A stretch of 64,000 nt of DNA from Bombyx mori. Taxonomy: Eukaryota; Arthropoda; Insecta; Lepidoptera; Bombycidae. Below the pieces are notes generated by a model. The model did not search any database. It was not told the DNA's origin and saw nothing but the letters and a program-made list of their open reading frames with translations. The stretch covers positions 8,556,001 to 8,620,000 of the forward strand of contig NC_085116.1 in NCBI RefSeq assembly GCF_030269925.1, read 5' to 3'. The stretch's first letter is position 1. Every line of letters begins with the position of its first letter. The position numbers were made by a program, and so were the translations under genes. This document shows, in pieces, positions 11,501 through 26,500 of the stretch.

Positions 11501-14500
11501 CATACAAACAGTGTTCAGATATTGATGAATGTCAATTAGAAGGAGCATGTGGCTTAGGAGCCGATTGTTTGAATCGAGATGGATCTTATAGTTGCGAATG
11601 TCCCGACGGTACTATACCAGATCCAGACCCACACATACGATGCGCTGAAATTCTTGCTTGCAAAGGAGACAAGGACTGTCCTGGAAATGCAGTATGTGAT
11701 TCTAATGCTAGGTGTTTGTGCCCCGAGCCCAATATCGGAAATGATTGCCGACGTAAGTATTCTTTTTTAATTGCTATTCCGCATTTATGCATACATATTT
11801 GTCAATTTAATATTTATATTTTTTTAACAGATCCTTGTGAATCTCTGCAATGTGGCACTAATTCAGAGTGCTTATTAAGTGATCAAGAAGCCCAATGTAC
11901 TTGCAAGAGTGGATTCACAGGTGATCCATCTTCACTACTAGGGTGTCAGGATATGAATGAGTGTGATGAAAAACCATGCGGCGTAGGTGCTGTCTGTAAA
12001 AATCTACCAGGACGTTTTCAATGTGAATGTCCTGCGACGTTCACTGGAAATCCATACGTTGAAGGATGTAATCCTGGTAAAATACTAAGCGAGTGTAGCA
12101 ACTTAAATCCTTGTCCAGAAGGTGAACAATGTATTTTACATGATGGTGGAAATGTTTGTATTTGCCCTCAAGGATTCACACGTAATTCTGAAACTGGATT
12201 ATGTGAAGATATTAACGAATGTGTTCAACACGGACGTTCTCCATGTGGTTTAAATGCTATTTGTAAAAATCTACCTGGAAGCTATGAATGTAAATGTCCT
12301 CAGGATTATAGTGGTAACCCATATAAAATTTGCGAGCTTTGTGATGACATTTCATGCCAGTGTCAACCACCATATAAAATGATAGACGGAAGCTGTGTTC
12401 TTTCTGGTTGCGGTAAAGATAATAAATGTGGTACAGGCGCAGAATGCATTGTAATTTCTGATGAAGTTAGTTATTGTGCATGTCCAGCCGGTTACACGCA
12501 GACCAGTGACAGTACTTGTGAAGACATTAATGAATGCACCTCAGGCACACCTGTATGTGGATTTGGGGCAGAATGTATAAATACCGTGGGCTCTTTTGAA
12601 TGTAAATGTCCTCCCGGATATAGTAAAGACAAGATCGAAGGACACTGTTCATTAAACCAAAAACGATGCATTAGTGATTCCGATTGTTTCCCTAACGAAA
12701 AATGCGTTCAACCAGGTAAATGTATGTGCCCTCCGCCGTTTTATTTAGATGTCACAGATGGGCAAAAGTGCAAAAGTCCTTGCGAACGTTTTACTTGTGG
12801 TATTAACGCTAAATGCACTCCAAGTGATCCACCGCGTTGCATGTGTATGGCTGGTTATGAAGGCGATCCTTACACCGGTTGCACGAAAAGAAACGAATGT
12901 CACAGTTCTCCTTGCGCATACGGAGCTATTTGTCATGATCAAAAAGGGGGTTATAAATGCGATTGTCCACCGAATATGATCGGAGATCCATACAGGAGTG
13001 GATGTGAGTATTTATTAATCTTTTATTTTTTGTATCAGCTTGAAATTATTTAAGTTAAATATTAATTTAAGACTTTTAAATTGCTAATAATAAGATATTA
13101 TATTTCTGGAAACGATATTTAAATTGATTTTTTTAATATTTGCTTGGTTATTAAATTGTGCCTAGTAAATTGAATAAAGAATAAATAATAATTATCATAA
13201 TCTTGTAGGCGTATTTGAAGAGGAACCAACACAAAAACATTTATGTAGCTCTGATGATCAATGCCCTAATACATTAGCATGCTTAAATCATACATGCATC
13301 TCACCATGTGCCACCATTTCTTGTGGACCAAATGCATTTTGTGAAGTTGAAAATCATGCAGCATGGTGTCGATGCGATCCAGGTTACACCAAACCTGAAG
13401 GTGGAAAATGTATTTCAGGTAATTTTGTTTTGTTTATCACTTAAATTAAATTATATTAATAATTAGTAGTATATATTTTAGTAATTGCTTGTTTTAAACG
13501 AGTAAAACATAAATTAAAAACCTAATTAAGGTAGAGATTTTATTTATTAAATTAAATTTAAAATATTATAATTAGAATAGGTATGTACACAAATTATTTA
13601 ATGGCGTGAATTTAATCAAGTTTTATTAATTTTAGCATGTGACACATATAATTGTGCCCCAGGAGCTCAGTGTATTATTTCGAAAACGGGACCGACATGT
13701 GTTTGCGTTGAGGGCTTTGTAGGAAATCCGTTTCCTGGTGGTTCGTGCAGTAGAGACCAGTGTGGACCAGGGATTCCATGTGAAGATCCTTTGACCTGTG
13801 TGGCTGGACGTTGCAGACAACGATGTGAGGGAGTTCTTTGTGGTGTTGGCGCGACTTGTGACTCTCAAACCGGTAGATGTGTTTGTAATCCATTCTTCAT
13901 TGGAAATCCGGATTTGTTGTGCATGCCACGTAAGTGATATCTTTCTTGTTTAGTTGTATCGAACAAAATATTTGTAAATTGTAAATATTATTACTGCAGT
14001 AGGTTATTTATTAGTAAATATTTTTATATTTCTTATTACAGCTGTCTCTCCACCAGCTTGTGAACCCAATTGTGGAACCAATGCACATTGCGTATATGGA
14101 AAAGACAACATTTGCAAATGCAATAAAGGTTTCACAGGAAATCCGTATAAAAAGTGTTTATCACGTAAACAAATAACATGCGCCACAGCCTCCTGCGGTC
14201 GAAATGCTGTGTGTCAACAAACGAAATCTTCCATAGAATGTTTATGTCCACCAGGTTATGTAGGGAATCCTAATATTCAATGTAAAGATATAGATGAATG
14301 TGGTACAAATCCATGTGGTGAGAACGCACTTTGTATTAATACGCCAGGAAGTTTTAGTTGTATATGTAGGAGCAGATACGTCGGTAACCCATATGAATTG
14401 TGCTCACAAGTTTCAGTTGCAAAATGCACTGATGGCGCTGTGTGTACTTGTTCACATAATACTACATGCCCTCATGGATTTGTTTGTGACAAATCTAAGT

Positions 14501-17500
14501 GTGTTGATCTTTGCGAGAAACTTGCGTGCGGACCTAAATCTGTTTGCGAAGAAGGCGTATGTCACTGTTTACCAAGTCATACTGGAGATCCTAATGACCT
14601 ACGAAAAGGCTGCGTACCCGATGATAGCTGCCTAGTTGACGGAGATTGCAAAGATTCGGAAATCTGTTTTCAAGTAGCAAAAAACACTCGCAAGTGTGTT
14701 GACTCATGTAGTAAATTACAATGTGGACCAAATTCACTTTGTATTGGTGCCAACCATCAAGCCCATTGCATTTGTGCAGATGGATACATTGGAAAACCCA
14801 CAGACGTTAAGGTTGGCTGTCATTTAGAACAAAGAGAGCCAAATGAATTCGAATGTAATGACAATAGCGATTGCAATGAGCCTTTTGTTTGTATGTCACT
14901 AGAAGGATCTACGAAAAGATGCATAGACTTATGTACCACCATAGCTTGTAGTGCAAATGAAGTTTGCAGAGTAGTTGCGGAAAGCGCTCGTTGTGAGTGT
15001 GATAATGGTTTTCTATGGAATCCTGTTACCTCGAATTGCGAACAACCTTCAACGCCAAATTGTCAAGAAGATGATGATTGCGATGATAATAAATCGTGTA
15101 ATAAAGATGTTCTAGGTGTCAAAAAATGTGAGGATAGCTGCTCTGTTTTCAATTGTCCTGAAAATTCTAAATGTGTAACAAAAAATCATAAAAGTAAATG
15201 TGAATGTATTAATGGATTTATCGGAAATCCTAATGATCGTGATGGCTGTTTAGCGATAGATAAAAACGAGTGCTCAGATGACGCACAGTGCAGAGAAAGC
15301 GAAGTGTGTAGGACCTTTGGTGGTAATAAAAAGTGTGTATCGGCATGTCAAAACGTCGTGTGTGGTCCTAATGCTTTTTGTATTACTAAAAATCATATTG
15401 CCAGATGCCAATGTCCGTCTGGACCATTTACTGGAAGTCCTGATGATTTAGAAAAAGGATGCCAATCTGTACCATGTGTACATAATGATGATTGCTTGTC
15501 GCACCAATTGTGTAACCGTATGACATACACATGCATCAATGCTTGTACTGTAAATTCTTGTGGTGATAATGCAGTGTGTATAGCAGAAAATCATAAAATT
15601 ATTTGCCAATGTCCTAATGGTTACAGTCCCGATCCGAAGCCTGAAGTAAGCTGCCAAAAAGACGATGCTTGTAATTCAAATCCTTGTCACCCGTCAGCGA
15701 TTTGCGAGTCCAGCTTCTCTTCCTTTAGTTGTCAGTGTCCTAATGGATATGTAGGTGATCCAATCAAAGACGGCTGTCGAAAACAAGATATTTGTCTCAG
15801 AGATGGTGACTGTCCCAGAGAAGCTGTCTGTGTTGAAAATCGCTGCGTCAATACTTGTGATGGAGCATGCGGGCTCAATTCATTATGTCAAATTATCAAT
15901 AGAAAGGCCGTTTGTATGTGTCCAGAGGGATATGAAAAAATACAAGACAATGCATGTAAAAAGAAGTTGTTGGCATGCTCGAGTGAAAAAGATTGCGGCG
16001 GAGACATTTGTAACAATGGCCAATGTTTTACGGCTTGTAAAAACTCAAGCCAGTGTGAATTTGGAGATATATGCAAAAATAACCTTTGTGTTGCTCAATG
16101 TAATAAGCATACACAATGTGGACATGGCCAGGCATGCATTGGCGGACAGTGTTTAATTGGTTGCAGAAATAATGAAGATTGTTTTTCCGAAGAAGCATGT
16201 GTAAACAACAAGTGTGTGAATCCCTGTCTGACAACAAAACCATGTGGTCCAAACGCTATTTGTTCCAGAATAAACCACAGTACAAATTGTGAATGCCCTC
16301 TAGGTTTTCAAGGTGCACCGACACCTCAACAAGGCTGCGTCCGAAAACCAAGTGTCTGTGATAGAACATCTGATTGCCCACCGGATCATATGTGCATAGG
16401 GTTTTTGTGTCAAGTACCATGCAAAGACAGTACTGGTTGTGCTATTGGAGAAAAATGTAGTGACAATAAATGTTTAAGAATTTGTCATTCGAGTACTAAT
16501 TGCTTACACGGGGAACATTGCGATGCGGGCGTATGTGTACCGGGATGTAAATCAGATTTAGATTGCCTGAACAATCTAGTGTGCAATAACATGAAATGTC
16601 AATGTACTGCTGGATTCGAACTACGGAACGAAGAATGTACTAATTTAAACGAATGTTTGGAATATCCATGTCATCCATCAGCTCAATGTGTTGATACTCC
16701 AGGATCTTATAAATGTGTCTGCTCAGTAGGAGCTGCTGGTGATCCTTACAGAAGCGGTTGTTTACTGCCTAATCAATGCAGAAATGATGAACAGTGTGAC
16801 AATTCATTAGCTTGTATACAAGGAAAATGTTCAAATCCCTGTCAAAACAACACTTGCGGCACAAATGCAGAATGTTCTGTTATGAATCATAATGTAATGT
16901 GTGCTTGCAAAAAAGGATATCTCGGAAATCCATTTGACAAAAACATAGGATGCTTTAAGGTGGAATGCGTGGATGATTCAGACTGCAATACTGAAAAATA
17001 TTGTGATTTAAAATTCAATAAATGTTCAGGTTAGTTTTAATGCAACTTACACAAAGTTACTCAATTGTAAAAAAATTAACTATTGTTTACATGTCGTAAT
17101 TATTTATAAGATCAGATGTAGGTACTTTAGTAAAACAATATATTTCAAAACATTCAAGCTTGTAAGCACAAAAACATGAAACTTATTCCTCAATTAATTT
17201 TTACAGACGTATGCGAACCGTCAATCTGCGATGGTGGCAACTGCAAAATAGAGAATCATAAAATGCTGTGTACCTGTCCAACAGGATATTTGTTCAAAGA
17301 TAAAAAATGCGTAGACTTAAATGAATGTCTTAGCAGCCCATGTCCGCTTAATTCGAAGTGTTTTAATACACTCGGATCTTACAAATGCGAATGTGTAAAT
17401 GGAACAGTACAAGATACAATCACGGGCAGCTGTAAGCTTCCAGGAGATTGTGTTACCGATGACGATTGTACTCAAGTAACAAAATGCTTCAACAACCATT

Positions 17501-20500
17501 GTGTCAATCCTTGCGAAAAATTGTCACCTTGTGGCGAAAATGCTAATTGTTTTGTAACAAAACATAAAGCTGAGTGTGAGTGTCCGTCTGATAGTCAAGG
17601 TGATCCCTACAAGAAATGCATTAAGTTTGAATGCACAAAAGACAACCACTGCCCACAAGAGGAGGCGTGTGTTAATAACAAATGCAAAAATGCATGCAGT
17701 TTGCCAAGGGCATGTGGCCGGAATGCGGATTGTTTCTCCAAAAGTCACGTTGGGAACTGTATCTGCTCGCCTGGTTATACCGGGGATCCTGTTCTTGGCT
17801 GTGTTCCAATTCAATACTGTACCACTGATGACAGATGCTCTTCAGGAACAAAATGCGTGGATAATTTATGCGTTGGTAAGTTTCGCATTTTTAGTAAGTC
17901 ACATTTTTGGTAATTAATTTATGTTATCCATACTAATAGTTTAAATGTGAAGCGAAATCTGTTTGACTGTTCGTTTTTCACAACTCTACTTCTAAATTGT
18001 TATTGATGAGATTTGAGATCGGTATTCTTCGAAGGCTGAGGAGCCACACATGCTATTTTAAATTTTAATCATTACTCTTAAGGGTGATTCGGGTGAATGG
18101 TTGTACAGGAAAATAGTTTAAGTAGTCCGCTAAAAAGTATTGCAAAAAGGAATAAGGAATAAGGATACCAGCGTACTTATTTCCAATGCAAGTTTATTTA
18201 AGTCAACAACTTTATACATTTATTTTTTTCAGGCCTGTGTAAAAACTCCAGAGACTGTTTGAACAACCAAGTTTGTATAAAAAATACATGTCGAGTAAGT
18301 TGCAGTCTCAACGATACTTGTCCAGAATTTCAATATTGTTTAAATAGTATATGTACCAAAGAAGTTCAGTGCATATCTAACGATGATTGTCTGGATGACG
18401 AAAAGTGTTCGACGGGGAAAAATGGAATACCTCAATGTATTAAAGTTTGCGATAAACATCCATGCGGCCGACAGGCTGAATGTCTTGGAAAAAATCATCA
18501 ACCAACTTGTTCTTGCGCTTTAGGATTCTTCGGTGATCCGTTGGAAGGATGCCAACGAAAAGAATGCGACACGGACACAGAATGCTCTGAAGATAAAGTA
18601 TGTGATCGTAACATGTGTAAAATAGCCTGTCTAGTTAAAAACGAATGCCGCGAAAATTCTATTTGTTCATCAGAGAAGCATAAAAATGTATGCTATTGTC
18701 AACCTGGCTATACCGGTGATCCAATAAAAGGATGTACTGAAATAAATTGGTGTAAATTAAGCCCTTGTGCAAATGGAGCGGAATGTAAAAGTGCGCGAGA
18801 CCGGGCAGAATGTACATGTCCAGCAAATACTGTGGGAAATCCGTACGAAGAAGGATGTCGGAAGGCTGAAGAGTGTAGGTTTAACCGAGATTGTCCAACT
18901 GCTGCACGTTGTACCGTTATCGATGGTACAAGGAAGTGTACAGGTAACTTTATATTGTATAAGATAAATAACAAAATTATTAATAGGATTAAATTTTTGG
19001 TCATCAAGTTCCTAAACGATATTTTCTTCGGTAGATGCCTGTGAAAATGTAAAATGTGGATTAAATGCAGAATGTTTCGCTTCGAGACATAGCGCTCAGT
19101 GCAGATGTAAAACTGGATTCATAGGAAACGCTAATAGTGAGAAAGGATGTCACCTACGTGAAATATCGTGTACTTCTAAATCGAACTGTCCCGATGATCA
19201 GTATTGCCACAAGGGAATTTGCAAAGGTAAAGATGTAAACAGTAGCGCAAATAAAAAAATTCCCTTTAAGCTGTCCATTTAGTTTAAGCAAATGCTGCAA
19301 ACTTTTGTCAAGTGAATACTTTCCACCCATTCGGTAGATCGTTGGTTCCCAACTCTTGTTTGTTAAAAAATTATATGTAATTTTATAATTTGTATATGAA
19401 ATTTTATTAAATTACTGCTAGTGTAATTTTAGTTTTTACTGACCGATGATACGCATACAATGCTACAAATTTAACGCACCTAAACTAAATTAGTAATATT
19501 TAACCGTATGAAATTCAACTCATCTAACGTATTCACTATTTTTTTAGCTTTATGCCTCCTGGACGAAGAATGTGCATCCAACGAGAAATGCTTCGGCGGA
19601 CAGTGCCTTAATCCATGTCAGTTAGAAAAAACTTGTGGCTTAAATGCTATATGTCGGACTGATAACCACATTGTTCAATGCAGCTGTCCTCAAAGTTTTA
19701 CAGGAAATCAAGACATGGAATGCATTCGAAGTAGGTGTTTCAGAATAATTTTGATATTAGGAGTGAACATTAAATATGTTGTAAATGGCTATTATTAGGA
19801 TGGTCATATGTCAGCACATCAAGTGCGTTTTTCATTCGCTTGTTGAATATCCGAGAAATGTTTTCATTTTTGTTGAATTCCTCATTATTTGATTAAACTT
19901 TGTTATTATTATATTTAAAAAAAAAACTGAAATGATTTCCTATGATTTTAGTAAAGGCGTTCACGAGCACTCGTTTGTTTTTTTTTCATCGTATGGAATT
20001 AAAAAAAAAATTGTGATTGTTTCTAGTTCCGAGATTGTGCGGTTCAGCTGGTGATTGTGAAAATGGCCACATGTGCAAAGATTCCATGTGCATTCCTCGA
20101 TGTAATATCGATGAAGAATGTGCTTTGAACGAAAGGTGCACGAAAGGTGGATGTTTATGTAAGTATATATTATAATTTAAAACGCATTATTATACAAAGT
20201 AGTTTGGAAATCAGGCTAAAATATTCCTTATTCACTAAAATTTGCGTTTTAATTTACAGTGACTTGTCGGGTTGATAATGATTGTTTCCCAGGACACATT
20301 TGTCTAGAACAAAGTTGTCAATATGGCTGTAGATACGACGATGATTGTGGGCCTGAAGAATTTTGCAAGAATGATGTTTGCAAAAATCCTTGTGATAGTG
20401 ATGTGAATCCTTGTGGACCAAATGCTGTATGTTCAGTCTTGGAGAGAATAGCACATTGTTCGTGTATTGAGGGCTTGATACCGAATCCAACGCCAAATAT

Positions 20501-23500
20501 TGGTTGTATCCGTGCTCCGTCATCAGAATGTCGTCAAAACACTGATTGTACAGATGGATGGACATGTGAGGACAGCCGATGCAGACCTGCATGCACAGCC
20601 GATGGCTCACAATGCTTGCAAGGAGAAAGGTGCGACGAAGGTGTCTGTCGTTATGCGTGTACCTCAGATGAACATTGTTCCGATGATGAAATATGTGACG
20701 GACGCTCATGCACCATAGGGTGCAGGTCGAATTCACATTGTTCAAGTAAATTAGCTTGTATATCAGGACAGTGTCGGGACCCATGCACCGAACCGGCAAG
20801 TTGTGGAATTAATGCGATCTGTGCCACGAAAGATCATCAACCTGTTTGTACATGTCCACGAAAGTTAGCAGGTGACCCTAAGTTAGTGTGCTCGCGAGTC
20901 ACCACTTCTTGTGGTTCTAACCAAAACTGTCCAGATGGTTTTAGTTGTTATGGAGATACATGCCATCCGTCCTGCAGGAGGTGAGCGAATTTCTATGTTT
21001 TCACATAATTTTTTTTACACTTTTTTTCACTATATGTCTGCCTCTATGTAAGGTAATCATCAGGAACACTATTTGCAACTATAAGTAATGATCTTTTTTT
21101 TGGAAGATACAATAACGTTTAATAATTTTCAGCGATAATGTCTGTTTGTCTAACGAAAAATGTATACGAGGTATCTGCAGAACAATTTGTAATAGTGACA
21201 CTGCCTGTAGTGAGGGTTACATTTGCGAGAATCGGATTTGTAAGCAGGGCTGTCGCGATGATAATGCTTGCGAAGAAACACATGCATGTGTCAAAGGACA
21301 ATGCAAAGGTAAAATGCACAGAATATATTTTTATTTAATAATAAGTATAAAAATATTTTTATTTATTTCAAGATTACAAACCTTGGTTTCATAATCGTGG
21401 TAATTACTTGCACCCGACCAGAGCTAGCTAGCTAAAACGTCGTATTATCTCTTTCTGTCGAATCTATAAAACAAACGTACCTATTTATGTTTGTTCGTGT
21501 TTGGCTTAATATGTTTACGAGCTCTTTATACTATTAAAAGCATAAGTAGAACAGATGTTGTTTGCACCTCCGGGATAACACCAACCACCAGTTTAGGCTA
21601 TTTAGAGCCTCAGATTTCTTTCAAGAAATTAGAAGCGGTAGACATCACCATGTGAATTCCCAGAACTCAGGTGTTTTTTGTGGCGTGTAGCCATCATACA
21701 ACGCAAGATAATTGACAGATGCCTAAATCTCGCTTACGACATTTTCAAGATAAAGCGCATATATACAAGTTCCGAACAACAACATTCGGACCGTCGGTCT
21801 ACCGAGCAATATCACCCGCTCGGTGGAAGATCTTCCCTTTCTCGTATATCTCTCCAAACTGGTGACCCCGACGTGATTTTGATATTGACGGGCCTATTTC
21901 ATAAAACATTTCGCAACAACGTGTCCGAGTTTCGATAGTGATTAATGAATTTTTTTTTTCAGATCCATGTAGTCAAGGTGCATGTGGAATTTGTTCGGAA
22001 TGTAAAGTTCAGAATCATCGTCCTCAGTGCAGCTGTGCCAGCAACTATACAGGCAACCCCCTTGTAGAGTGCCGAAGGAAAAAGACTTTGTGTGATGGTT
22101 TTTGTCCGTGCGATCAGAGTGGTTATTGTATTTCGTTATGCGATGAGAACTCGGACTGCCCTTGCGGTGATAAATGTATCGAAGGAGGATGCCTGACTCG
22201 ATGCTCTCCTAGAAATAAATGTCCAGAGAGACAAATTTGTCAGCAAGGCGTTTGTACTCCTGGTTGTAACAACGACAAAGATTGCAGCGATGATATGTTT
22301 TGTTCTTCAAATTTATGCGTGAATGCATGCCAAGAGGAGTCTTGCGGCATAAATGCTCTTTGCCTTACTACAAGACATCGTGCTGTCTGCAGCTGTCCAA
22401 GTGGATATTCCGGTGATCCTTTAAAAGAATGTAATCAATTCGAATGCCAGAATAACGAAGACTGTGGCACCGATGAGGAGTGTTATACCGACGGCAAATG
22501 TAAAAATGTGTGTTCGGGGGCTTGTGGGCTCAATGCTTTATGTCGTTCAGTCGACCGATCACCTCAGTGTTCATGTCCACCTAATTATCAAGGTAACCCA
22601 CAAATTGAGTGTACTAAACCAACAACAGGCAGTTGTCTACGTAATCCGTGCGGCGTAAATGCAAGATGTCGCGACCTGGACGACGGTAGTTATGAATGTA
22701 CATGTCCACCGAATTGTGCTGGAAATCCACAGAGACAGTGTTTTTGTGGCAAAATGGAGCCGTGTGCATACAAACCGTGCGGTACTAATGCGCAATGTCG
22801 AGTGAATCGTATCGGCGAAGCACAATGCTATTGTCCCCGTAACTATCCAAATGGAGATCCCAATATTGAATGTGAGTGTTTTAGATATAACATAATTTTG
22901 CAAATTTATATCTGAAAAGTTTTCAATTCTAAGTTGAAAATATTTCCTCTTGTTCAGGTGCCCAAGAACGCAGTGTGATTGATTGTCGAACTACGGGCTG
23001 TGGTATTAATGGTGAATGTTTAAGGGAAGGTGCGGAATTTGTGTGTCGCTGCGTACCTGGAACCGAAGGTCAAGCCGATATCGAATGTCATACTAGTGAG
23101 TATTAATATAATTCGAAAACATCAACCGTTTTGACACTGTGTAAAAATGCACCGTTGTATTTAGTACCGTCTTTTAGGTACGAATACGTTCACGTCTAAT
23201 TTTACAAACCAAAGTTGTGTACATAATTTCCATTCAAATATAAAAAGGCTTCTCAAACTGAGAAATTGAAGTAATCGTCGTACGTCTCTCATTTTATTTA
23301 CAACGTATTTTGTTCGAGTCGTTGTAAAGAACTGTATTTTTAATGTAAAAAGTAAAATAAAAAAAACCTGTACTTTATGTAAAGTAGGAAGCATTCTCAC
23401 CGTTCGTGCTTGAAGTTCAAATCGTCAGTAACATTTTGTTCGGCTTCATGTACATATTGCTTGTTTTATTTTCGTTATTTACATATTTCTGATCATAAAC

Positions 23501-26500
23501 TATCAAAAAGCATGCACTGTCTCGTGAGAAAGTTTCCTCTTGGCGGCTGAAGGTACAGCTCTTTCGACTATGCTTTCTTCTTTCACATCTTCCTAGGTAT
23601 CGAATGCACGAGTGACGTGGAATGCCCTGTCGATAAAGTGTGTCTGAGCTTACACTGTGTGGACCCGTGCACGCTGCGAGGCGCCTGTGGGGAAGATGCT
23701 CTTTGTGCACCACTGATGCACATGGCTCAATGCTCGTGTCCGCAATGTTATGTCGGCCAGCCAAGGATCTCTTGTAGACTCGATCCCAACTGCAAACCGA
23801 CAACAGACTACAACTCAACATTCAGTTGTTCCGAAGATAAACCTTGTCCACCAAAACTAGCCTGTGATCTCAACAGTAATCAATGCCGAAATCCTTGTCT
23901 CGGTTATCAAAATTGTAAGCTAAATCAAAAATGTGAAGTAAGAGATCATAAGCCCGTATGTGTATGTCGTAATGGATTCGCCCTAAATGAAAAAGGTGAG
24001 CTAACATGTGCCCCAGAGCACGCAGAATGTACAAGAGATGACCAATGTCCATCAAATGCGGCCTGCCGTGATTACAAATGTGTGAATCCTTGTTTGACAT
24101 CAAAAGAACCAATTTGTCCAAAAGGGAAACAGTGCGAAGTACTTGATCATCGTGCCATGTGTTTATGTGTACAAGACTGTAATCCATCCGTATCGATATG
24201 TCGGACAGACAAAGGGTGTCCAAACAATTTAGCTTGCAGAGATTATCAATGCAAGGATCCATGTAATGGTGCTTGCGGAGGTGCTCCGTGCACTGTAGAA
24301 GACCACCACCCTGTATGCAAGTTCTGTCCACATGGGTTCACACATGACGAAAAACATGGCTGTATCAAAGGTAATATTTAGTGAAAACAAAATACAATAT
24401 TTAGATTTCTTTTTAGTATGAAAGTATCTGTACGACACTTAATAAACTTTTGTTCCTCATTATTACAGGAAAAATATATCAGTCTATATTCTATTTCTTG
24501 TGCAGCTCTTTCTGTTTCCTTTCTTTGTGTTCTGGCATGTTCGTATTTATCTTTTTCACAGTTTTGAACATCTACTGCAGCAGGTAGTTATAGACGTAAT
24601 TTTGTACATAAATATTTTAATCATTCATAATACATGCATTTATTTCACACTGCTATTGGAAGTGCTAATCATAATTATTACTCTTACTACTAACGCTTTC
24701 CATGCTTTATCATTAATTTGAATGCAAAAAACCGCCACGAGACAGTTTGCAAAACTTATCATTAATGCCTTTATCAAAATTATTATTTACTCTTTTAAAA
24801 ATAATATGGTATTGTTGGATTTGTTTTAGATTTAATTAATTCATTTTTGTTGTAGTATTTATTACTTTTGACTTCTTTGTTTTCTTTATTTGAGTATAGA
24901 TTGTTTGTGAGCTCTCGAGTCAATGTCGCTATGACATGTTCTTCTCCAAACGAGGCTTGCGGAGAGTACTAAATGGTAGGCAGCGGCTTGGCTCTGCCCC
25001 GTGGCATTGCTGACGTCCATAAGCGACGGTGACCACTTAACATCAGGTGGGCCGTATGCTCGTCTGCCTACAAAGGCAATAAAAAATGATAATTACAAAA
25101 CAAAATTGAATCTTGATAAATTTATTGCTAATTTGTTATATCTAAAGTAATAATGTACTTCAGAAATAGAGCTTTAATTTAATAATTGATTTAGAATTAA
25201 AAAAGTCTGGTAGATCGTGTAGTGCACAAAAGCAGAGAAATTAAATTTAATTAATGTCATAAAAGTATTACAATTTTAAAAAGGTTTAGTTGAAAATGTT
25301 AAAGCAATGTACTTTTGTGATAACCGAAGTTAAGTTTCGACGTTTTTAATATTGAGATTAAGTTTTATGTGTGTTGTTGAGATTTGTAGTGACATTCTTT
25401 TTCAATACAGCTGTAGAATGCAGCGATCACGAGCAGTGTCCCAGCAATATGGCGTGCATGGCTGATCGTTGCGCCGACCCTTGTTCTCAAGGTGGACCTT
25501 GCACTCCCGGGCAGTCTTGCACTGTTTTAAATCATCAGCCAGTATGTTCTAAAGGTAAATGAAAACTCAGTGTCATAGCTTTATAGAAGATATAGATCCT
25601 AAAAATACTATCTGAAAACGTTTCGTTAAATTTCTAGAGATATTGCAATTGACTTAGCAGATGGAATCATACTAATTAACAATTTTTTTATTGTTTAGTT
25701 TGTCAGTGTCAAACCTCATCGGATTGTGTCAGCTATTCAAATTCTGTCTGCGACGGCTGTAATTGTGTTCTGGGTAAGCATAAAATAAATTAAACAGAAA
25801 TCAAAATAATTACAGTAAATAAATAATCACACAAAACTATGTAGGACACATGGGCAACTAGTATACCTCCTACTCCCACTCGATAGTCAAAATCAGTCTC
25901 TGCCTCAACGGATTTTGACTTCCAATAAACTTATTCGGTTCAATACAATATCCACTTTCATATATAACATAGTTAAGCTCTGATGTGGGAATCGAATTCA
26001 CGATCTAGACCCAATAATCAAAATCGCTAATTACAATACCAGCGAATCAATCAAATTTTTTAGAGTAAAAAAGCGGAGTTAATAAATATATTACAGTTTA
26101 ATCTCGTATTTTTCTTAAATATGTGTTCTTATGTACATTTTTTCATGAAGTTAATAGTTTTCTACAAAGCGACGTGCGAAGTCTTTTGATGAAGTCTTTG
26201 AATTATTGATAAATTTAATGCATATGCAATATTTTTGCAAAATAATTGACTTGATCAAACTTCAAACTCTGCTACATTCCTGGACATACGAAGCTGACTC
26301 CGTATTCAATCTGGAGAAACTTAATATATAGGCATTGAATTACTACCTTTACCACACGAGATCACAACATCTGACCGCTACATTTTTAACAGGCGATAAA
26401 CCAAAGACGAACTGCGCTCATTGCAGACCAGGTGTTCCTTGCGATCCCTTCTCTGGAGCTTGTATGGAAAGTGAGTAACCACAAATAATACAGTTCTAAT

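Noticed and set aside
17176..17206. ATG at 17176 as an independent start upstream of exon 14
   Set aside because: Lies in intron sequence just before a good acceptor (ttttacag); phase 1 continuity with exon 13 shows it is read-through of the intron.
20254..20799. 181-codon minus-strand frame
   Set aside because: Shadow of the Cys-rich exon 19 on the other strand; Cys codons give His/Thr-rich antisense.
21678..21938. 86-codon frame in intron 20
   Set aside because: Falls in an LTR-like repeat fragment with no domain resemblance.
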